Assembly: GCA_943841885.1 (NCBI GenBank)
Contig: CALSZZ010000002.1
Location: 154,262 to 218,261, forward strand
Direction of reading: 5' to 3'
DNA from: Candidatus Thalassarchaeaceae archaeon
GTDB lineage: Archaea; Thermoplasmatota; Poseidoniia; Poseidoniales; Thalassarchaeaceae
DNA length: 64,000 nucleotides
A model generated the notes under the pieces. That model saw only the letters and a list, made by a program, of their open reading frames with translations. It was not told the DNA's origin and ran no database searches. Numbering within the stretch: the first letter of the stretch is position 1; each line of letters begins with the position of its first letter. Positions 58,491-64,000 of this stretch are shown in pieces. Both the position numbers and the translations under genes were made by a program.

Positions 58491-60152
58491 TTATTCGTCT
58501 GATTGCATGAAAGAATATTCCCATTCTTGCGGTATTTTCAATGATCTTTTGACTGATCGAGGACTTATCCACCTTAGTAGGTTTAATGGACCTCCTGCTT
58601 TATCGTTAGTGCCACTCGCTCTAGCACCTCCAAATGGTTGTTGAGCAACAACTGCACCTGTTGGTTTATCATTAATATAGAAATTACCTGCAGTAAATCT
58701 TAGTACATTAAACGCCTTTTGAATATCTTTTTCATCATTAGCAAAAATAGATCCGGTAAGTGCGTAAGGAGAAGATTTATCACATATTTCAAGAACTTCT
58801 TCAAATTTTTCATCTTCATAGACATAAACGGTCAATAATGGTCCGAATATTTCATCCACCATGGTTTCATAATGAGGATCATTACTTACTACTATAGTTG
58901 GCTCGATAAACCATCCAATTGAATCATCATATCTTCCTCCAACTATAATTTCACATTTTTGGTTATTCTTTGCTCTATCTATATATCCAGTAATCTTATT
59001 AAATGATCTTTCATCTATGACCGCAGTCATAAAATTGGTAAAATCTCTAGCATCCCCCATCTTTATTTTCTTTATTTCAGTACATAAATCTTCAGATATT
59101 GAATTCCATACTGATTTAGGGACATATGCACGACTGGCAGCAGAACACTTCTGACCTTGATATTCAAAAGATCCTCTTAGTAATGCAACCAATAATCCTC
59201 TGTGGTCACAATTTGGATGGGCTACAACAAAATCTTTACCTCCTGTTTCTCCAACGATTCTGGGATAAGAACGAAGTTTAGGAAGAGCAAGTCCTATTTC
59301 TTGCCATAAACCTTGAAAAGTCGATGTTGAACCAGTAAAATGTAAGCCTGCAAAATCAGGATTAGAAAGAGCAACTTCTGTAATTTCAGCACCAGATCCG
59401 GGGAGAAAATTTATCACTCCTGCAGGCAATCCAGCCTCCATCATCAATTGCATTAGTAAGTAGTTAGAGTAATATGAATTACGACTTGGTTTCCATATTG
59501 ATGTGCAGCCTACTATGGCTGGAGCACTTGGTAGATTGGCAGCAATACTTGTAAAGTTAAATGGAGTAATTGAAAGTATAAAACCTTCTAAGGGTCTTAT
59601 CTCAGTAGAATTTTTTACACCTTCTGGTGAAACCAAGGGCTGTAAATCATCATGAAAACCACGAGCATAATGACAGTTGAATCGCCAGAAGTCAATCAAC
59701 TCACATGCAGAATCAATCTCTGCTTGATAAACAGTCTTTGATTGGTTTAACATTGTTGCGGCGTTGATTCTCATTCGCCATTTTCCTGCTAATAGATCTG
59801 CACATTTTTCAAAGATTGCACATCTGCCTTCTAAACCCAACTCTATCCATAATTTTTGAGATTCAACAGCAGACTCACAAGCCTCTATAATTTCTTTTTT
59901 CGTCGCTAAATGAACTTTAGCAATCACATGTTTATGATCATGAGGTATTACCTGATTAGTAGTAATCCCTGTAAATATTTCTTTTCCATTAACTATGCAT
60001 GGAATTTCAATAATTTCACTCATCTGTTTGTGTAGTTCATTTCGTATTTTTACACGTTCTTCAGAACCTGGTGCATATTCAAGTATTACTTCATTGACTG
60101 GCTGTCCATTCATATTCTTCCGTATGGGCATATCTTCTATATTGTTACGCAT
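58491..60152 (-). CDS. 1-pyrroline-5-carboxylate dehydrogenase (L-glutamate gamma-semialdehyde dehydrogenase)
   Basis: FILSITPFNFTSIAANLPSAPAIVGCTSIWKPS, VGETGGKDFVVAHPN, RGSFEYQGQKCSAASRAYVP. Confidence 0.9.
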   Translation of the reverse strand: MRNNIEDMPIRKNMNGQPVNEVILEYAPGSEERVKIRNELHKQMSEIIEIPCIVNGKEIFTGITTNQVIPHDHKHVIAKVHLATKKEIIEACESAVESQKLWIELGLEGRCAIFEKCADLLAGKWRMRINAATMLNQSKTVYQAEIDSACELIDFWRFNCHYARGFHDDLQPLVSPEGVKNSTEIRPLEGFILSITPFNFTSIAANLPSAPAIVGCTSIWKPSRNSYYSNYLLMQLMMEAGLPAGVINFLPGSGAEITEVALSNPDFAGLHFTGSTSTFQGLWQEIGLALPKLRSYPRIVGETGGKDFVVAHPNCDHRGLLVALLRGSFEYQGQKCSAASRAYVPKSVWNSISEDLCTEIKKIKMGDARDFTNFMTAVIDERSFNKITGYIDRAKNNQKCEIIVGGRYDDSIGWFIEPTIVVSNDPHYETMVDEIFGPLLTVYVYEDEKFEEVLEICDKSSPYALTGSIFANDEKDIQKAFNVLRFTAGNFYINDKPTGAVVAQQPFGGARASGTNDKAGGPLNLLRWISPRSVKRSLKIPQEWEYSFMQSDE

Positions 60153-60162
60153 TACTAATCAA

Positions 60163-60450
60163 CTAAGACCATGAGTCAGGCTCATCTTTCTTATGCTTTT
60201 TACCTATTTTGTAGCATGCTTTGCATAGAGTAACTCTTCTTGATTCATTGGAGAGTCCAGAATCTCCCCACACGTCTACGGCCCAATCATATGCCTTTTT
60301 TCTTCCTCCTACTTTCTTATCTGCCCATTTATCACAATCAGCAACATCGCATTTAATTTCACCAATATATTCCTTTTTTTCAGTTTTAGAATTACCAGAT
60401 GATACAGTAGTAGCCTTTCTTCTTTTGCGGGCATTAGATTTGAATCCCAT
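60163..60450 (-). CDS. small basic zinc-ribbon-like hypothetical protein
   Basis: 95 aa; CDVADC ... CKACYKIGKKHKKDE Cys pairs and a basic N-terminus; located between purA and P5CDH on the same strand. Confidence 0.6.
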   Translation of the reverse strand: MGFKSNARKRRKATTVSSGNSKTEKKEYIGEIKCDVADCDKWADKKVGGRKKAYDWAVDVWGDSGLSNESRRVTLCKACYKIGKKHKKDEPDSWS

Positions 60451-60473
60451 GTTATCTCCTCCATACTTATTAA

Positions 60474-61820
60474 TTAGAACATTTCCTTATTATTTGAGAT
60501 ATCAAATGGCCCACCAACTGAGGCAATCGAAGCATCTCTATCGGGGCCAACACCTATGCTTACTATAGGTATACCTGCTAATTTTTCTATTCTTCTTACA
60601 TAATTCAACATATCTTCGTTCAAAGCACCAAAGCCAATATTATTATTTCTTGATTCATTTGCCATTTCTATCCATTCACTTTCTGTCATGGCTTCAAATC
60701 CTTTGTGCGTTTCATATATCGGGTCACACTTGGCTAATTCTTTACTAGTTGTTGGCATAATTTGCAGTAGTTTTCCCTCCATTTCGTAGCCGATGCAGAT
60801 TTTTATTTCATCCAAACCACCTAAAACATCTAATTTCGTCAATACTAAGCCTGTGTAACCATTTAATCTATTACTTTCCTTTAACGCAACAATATCCAAC
60901 CAACCTGTTCTACGTGGTCTTCCAGTAGTGGTACCAAATTCATTACCAATTTTTGCCATATGCATCCCTGCTCCTTCTTCTAGAGAAAGCTCTGAAGGAA
61001 ATGGTCCATTACCAACTCTTGTGGTATATGCTTTAGTTATTCCAAAACACTCTTCAACATGGCCCGGATGAATTCCCGCTCCATGGGTGGCATTCGCTCT
61101 ACATGTTACTGATGAAGTAACAAATGGATATGTCCCCTGATCTATATCCAACATTGCTCCTTGGGCACCTTCAAGAAGAACATTCTCACCGTTTTTTAAT
61201 GCAAAATCTATCATTAAACCTGTTGACTTTATTGAATCTCCATATCTCTCTAAAATCCATCTTAGATCTTTTTGTAACTTTTCCCATTCTATCTCTGAAT
61301 CAACGCCAACTGAATTAAGTTGTCTATTCATTCTTTCAGCATTATTCCTTAAATAATCTACATCATCTACTATATTTACGATATCTCCAAATCGGATACC
61401 AACTCTTTCGATACGATCACGATATGCGGGGCCTATTCCTCGACCTGTTGTTCCCACTACTTTGTCTGCGCTATCGTACAACTTATGAAAAGGAAGAATT
61501 ATTGAAGCACGTTCACTGATAAAAAGTCGCTTACCCTCTGGCCTCTCTCCTGATATTTTATGCCATCTATCTAATTCCTCTTCCAAGACCCAAGGATCGA
61601 TTACCATTCCATCTCCTAGTATCATAGAACAGTGTAATGCTGATACTCCAGATGGAATTTGATGTAACTTCAGTGTAGTATCGCCATAGACTACAGTATG
61701 GCCTGCATTATTGCCCCCTTGAAATCTTACTGCCCATGTTGAGTTAGCAGATAATTGATCTATTGCTTTACCTTTTCCTTCATCTCCCCATTGGGCTCCA
61801 AGTATTACAGTGGCGGGCAC
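60474..61820 (-). CDS. purA: adenylosuccinate synthetase
   Basis: VILGAQWGDEGKGKAIDQLS, GNNAGHTVV, GTTGRGIGPAYRDR. Confidence 0.96.
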   Translation of the reverse strand: MPATVILGAQWGDEGKGKAIDQLSANSTWAVRFQGGNNAGHTVVYGDTTLKLHQIPSGVSALHCSMILGDGMVIDPWVLEEELDRWHKISGERPEGKRLFISERASIILPFHKLYDSADKVVGTTGRGIGPAYRDRIERVGIRFGDIVNIVDDVDYLRNNAERMNRQLNSVGVDSEIEWEKLQKDLRWILERYGDSIKSTGLMIDFALKNGENVLLEGAQGAMLDIDQGTYPFVTSSVTCRANATHGAGIHPGHVEECFGITKAYTTRVGNGPFPSELSLEEGAGMHMAKIGNEFGTTTGRPRRTGWLDIVALKESNRLNGYTGLVLTKLDVLGGLDEIKICIGYEMEGKLLQIMPTTSKELAKCDPIYETHKGFEAMTESEWIEMANESRNNNIGFGALNEDMLNYVRRIEKLAGIPIVSIGVGPDRDASIASVGGPFDISNNKEMF

Positions 61821-61882
61821 GTATCATCTGCCATCACTGAAGGTGTTTGAATACTTTGTATGAATACCTGTCTGCCAATTAA

Positions 61883-63058
61883 TCATAATCTATATTTCTC
61901 TTCAAATTTTTTCATGAAATTAATAAGTAATACTACACTTTCTTTTTTTATATAATTGTAAAGACTTGCTCTTATTCCTCCCACACTACGGTGGCCCTTC
62001 AAACCTCCTAATCCACATTCCAGGGCTTCTTTAAGGAATATTTCTTCTAATGATTTATCATTTAATCTCCAAGTTATATTCATCTTTGATCTGGAGTCTT
62101 TATCTGCGTGAGGTTGCCAGAAATCTGTCCTATCCAGCTCCTCATACAGTAAATCAGATTTTTCTTTATTTCTTGCTATCGCACCTTTCATTCCTCCATT
62201 CTCCTCTAGCCATTTGAATACACGGCCAAGAACAAATATGCCAAACGTATTCGGAGTATTAAACATTGAACCTTTCTCGATATGGGTATTATAATCCAGC
62301 ATAGTGGGAATATCACTTCCAATACGAGATATTGCCCAAGGAGATAAAATAACAACTGTTATCCCACTAGGTCCTAGATTTTTCTGTGCACCTGCATAGA
62401 TAATTTCATGTTTTGATATATCTATTTCTACTCCAGTTATATCGGAACTTGCATCAACAATCAATGGCTTTCCATCACTATTTGGAGGATTGTGGTATTG
62501 AGTGCCATAAAGAGTGTTATTGGACGTGTAATGAACATATATGGCATCATCTCTGATTTTAAAATCACCTTCTTTCGGGATTCTTTTGAATCCATTAATT
62601 TCATCACTCCATACTCCTTTGGCTTCTCCTATTCTACTTGCTTCCTTGAGGGCTTTTTTTGACCACCCTCCGGTGATGAGGTAGTCTGCTTTTTCTCCTT
62701 CTTTTAGTATATTCAAAGCGGTCATATAAAATTGTAGAGAAGCCCCTCCCTGTAAAAAAAGTATTTCATAATCTTCTGGAACTGTTAATACTCTCCTCAC
62801 ACTATCCATAGCGTCATCTATAACTTTTTGAAAAGTTTCACTTCTATGGGAAATCTCTAGTAATCCAAATCCACTTCCATTTAAATTAGGCAAGGATTCC
62901 GAGACCTCTCTGATGACTTCTAAAGGCAAACCAGCAGGCCCAGCACCAAAATTATGTATACGTCCATCGCTATCCATGGAACCATGACAACGCCATAGGT
63001 CTTTGACTACATCGGATAAATCATCCAATACAGGGAGAAGTTCATTTCTATAATGCAT
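61883..63058 (-). CDS. serC: phosphoserine aminotransferase
   Basis: HNFGAGPAGLPLEVI, ISHRSETF, LFLQGGASLQFYM, YAGAQKNLGPSG; ATG at 62977 is an alternative start. Confidence 0.92.
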   Translation of the reverse strand: MHYRNELLPVLDDLSDVVKDLWRCHGSMDSDGRIHNFGAGPAGLPLEVIREVSESLPNLNGSGFGLLEISHRSETFQKVIDDAMDSVRRVLTVPEDYEILFLQGGASLQFYMTALNILKEGEKADYLITGGWSKKALKEASRIGEAKGVWSDEINGFKRIPKEGDFKIRDDAIYVHYTSNNTLYGTQYHNPPNSDGKPLIVDASSDITGVEIDISKHEIIYAGAQKNLGPSGITVVILSPWAISRIGSDIPTMLDYNTHIEKGSMFNTPNTFGIFVLGRVFKWLEENGGMKGAIARNKEKSDLLYEELDRTDFWQPHADKDSRSKMNITWRLNDKSLEEIFLKEALECGLGGLKGHRSVGGIRASLYNYIKKESVVLLINFMKKFEEKYRL

Positions 63059-63063
63059 GACCG

Positions 63064-63687
63064 ATGCTTGTGATACGTATCGGACTTGTTATGCTTCAAG
63101 GTGCCCGACATGTCCATATTTCTTCCCTTAATAAGGCTGCCAAGGATTCTAATATAGAAATTAAAGTAATACAATTACGTAAATCTTCAGACTTACTTGA
63201 TGAAGATATTCACGCAATAATTATCCCAGGAGGTGAATCAACAACTATGCGTCTAACTGGCAATTCTCCCGATTCTCTTTTATTACCTAGCCTACTTGAT
63301 TGGTTAAGAAAAAGGCCCAATCTTCCTGTTTTGGGTACTTGTGCTGGTGCAATATTACTTTCAGACCCTCAAGATAAGAAAGAATCATTGATTGATGCAA
63401 CAATAAATAGAAATGCATATGGTAGGCAGATAGATTCTTTCCAAGCCGATATTCAAACTCCACTTCTCGAAAGGACCTTTCCTGGAGTTTTTATTCGTGC
63501 ACCTAAATTTAATTCTGATGTATCTGCCGAGGATATTGTGGCGATTTGTGAAGGGGAGGTAGTTGGCGTTAGAAAAGGGAACAGATTAGCCTTAACCTTC
63601 CATCCAGAACTCTCTGAAGACGTCGGTTTTCATCGTTGGTTAATTGAACGGGCAAGTACAATTGTGGAGGCGAAAAATGTCTCTTAA
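63064..63687 (+). CDS. pdxT: pyridoxal 5'-phosphate synthase glutaminase subunit
   Basis: [44 protein letters not shown]. Confidence 0.9.
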   Translation: MLVIRIGLVMLQGARHVHISSLNKAAKDSNIEIKVIQLRKSSDLLDEDIHAIIIPGGESTTMRLTGNSPDSLLLPSLLDWLRKRPNLPVLGTCAGAILLSDPQDKKESLIDATINRNAYGRQIDSFQADIQTPLLERTFPGVFIRAPKFNSDVSAEDIVAICEGEVVGVRKGNRLALTFHPELSEDVGFHRWLIERASTIVEAKNVS

Positions 63688-64000
63688 TTTTAGCTTACCT
63701 CAACTTCCTAATTTACATGAAGCACCTGAAAAAACGGATGCTGAAGGATGTATTCAGTGTCAAATGGGTAGTAAATTAGTTTTATTCATAACGGGACATT
63801 GCCACTGGCAATGTGACTATTGCCCGCTTTCTGAAAATCGTAGAGAAATTGATTGGATGTACGCCAATGAAAGGAAATGTGAAAACTTCGATCAAGTAAT
63901 AGAAGAAGCTCATGCTATGCGTGCAACAGGTGCTGGAATAACTGGAGGAGATCCTCTCATGGCTAAAGATAGAACTATCGAAGGAATAAGGCGACTGAAA
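63677..64000 (+). CDS. radical SAM protein, partial (COG2108-like), continues beyond window
   Basis: ATG at 63677: [97 protein letters not shown]; CxxxCxxC present; open to the window edge. Confidence 0.85.
   Translation, partial: MSLNFSLPQLPNLHEAPEKTDAEGCIQCQMGSKLVLFITGHCHWQCDYCPLSENRREIDWMYANERKCENFDQVIEEAHAMRATGAGITGGDPLMAKDRTIEGIRRLK

Noticed and set aside
56924-60152. Proline utilisation pair (P5CDH plus PutP-like symporter)
   Set aside because: Adjacency suggested a proline pathway, but the TPP riboswitch lies between the two genes and better explains the symporter as thiamine-related.
1-64000. CRISPR arrays, insertion sequences, prophage or rRNA operons
   Set aside because: No regularly spaced repeats, transposase/integrase ORFs or rRNA-like blocks were seen; gene order looks like ordinary chromosome.

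Overview
This window looks like a gene-dense, AT-rich archaeal chromosome segment. Archaeal markers include ribosomal protein L40e, a UPF0147 protein, membrane LonB, an archaeosine-type tRNA-guanine transglycosylase, CTP-dependent riboflavin kinase, ABCE1/Rli1, a DRG GTPase and TrmI. The overall gene set is reminiscent of planktonic Thermoplasmatota (Marine Group II / Poseidoniales-like). That placement is inference and needs a phylogeny. Most of the window is housekeeping and metabolism: two tandem squalene/phytoene synthases, sucCD, a sugar nucleotidyltransferase plus triosephosphate isomerase, PPK2, a fused aconitase-X protein, an ABC-2 transporter cassette, citrate synthase, TatC, aspS, purA, serC, pdxT, and phosphate uptake with a PhoU-like regulator. 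Three features absent from the ORF track were read directly: a partial ABCE1 N-terminus at the left edge (1-294, -), rpl40e (49574-49729, -) and a partial radical SAM gene at the right edge (63677-64000, +). Main points for follow-up: (1) a near-canonical TPP (THI-box) riboswitch directly upstream of, and overlapping the ribosome-binding site of, an SSS-family symporter; (2) an ABCE1 whose Fe-S cysteine motifs are degenerate; (3) a tight FMT-like / SDR / LLM-flavoenzyme / asparaginase-II / ALDH / KAS-III gene cluster of unassigned function; (4) a tandem thymidylate kinase paralog with Lys->Arg in the P-loop; (5) a PI-PLC-like lipoprotein with Ca-binding repeats; (6) a surface-anchored thioredoxin-fold protein with a PGF-CTERM-like tail; (7) clustered frameshifts in truA, a KBL/AONS-family gene and possibly a GDPD gene. 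No tRNA, rRNA, CRISPR array or obvious mobile element was found by eye. All family calls come from reading motifs; no database search was run.
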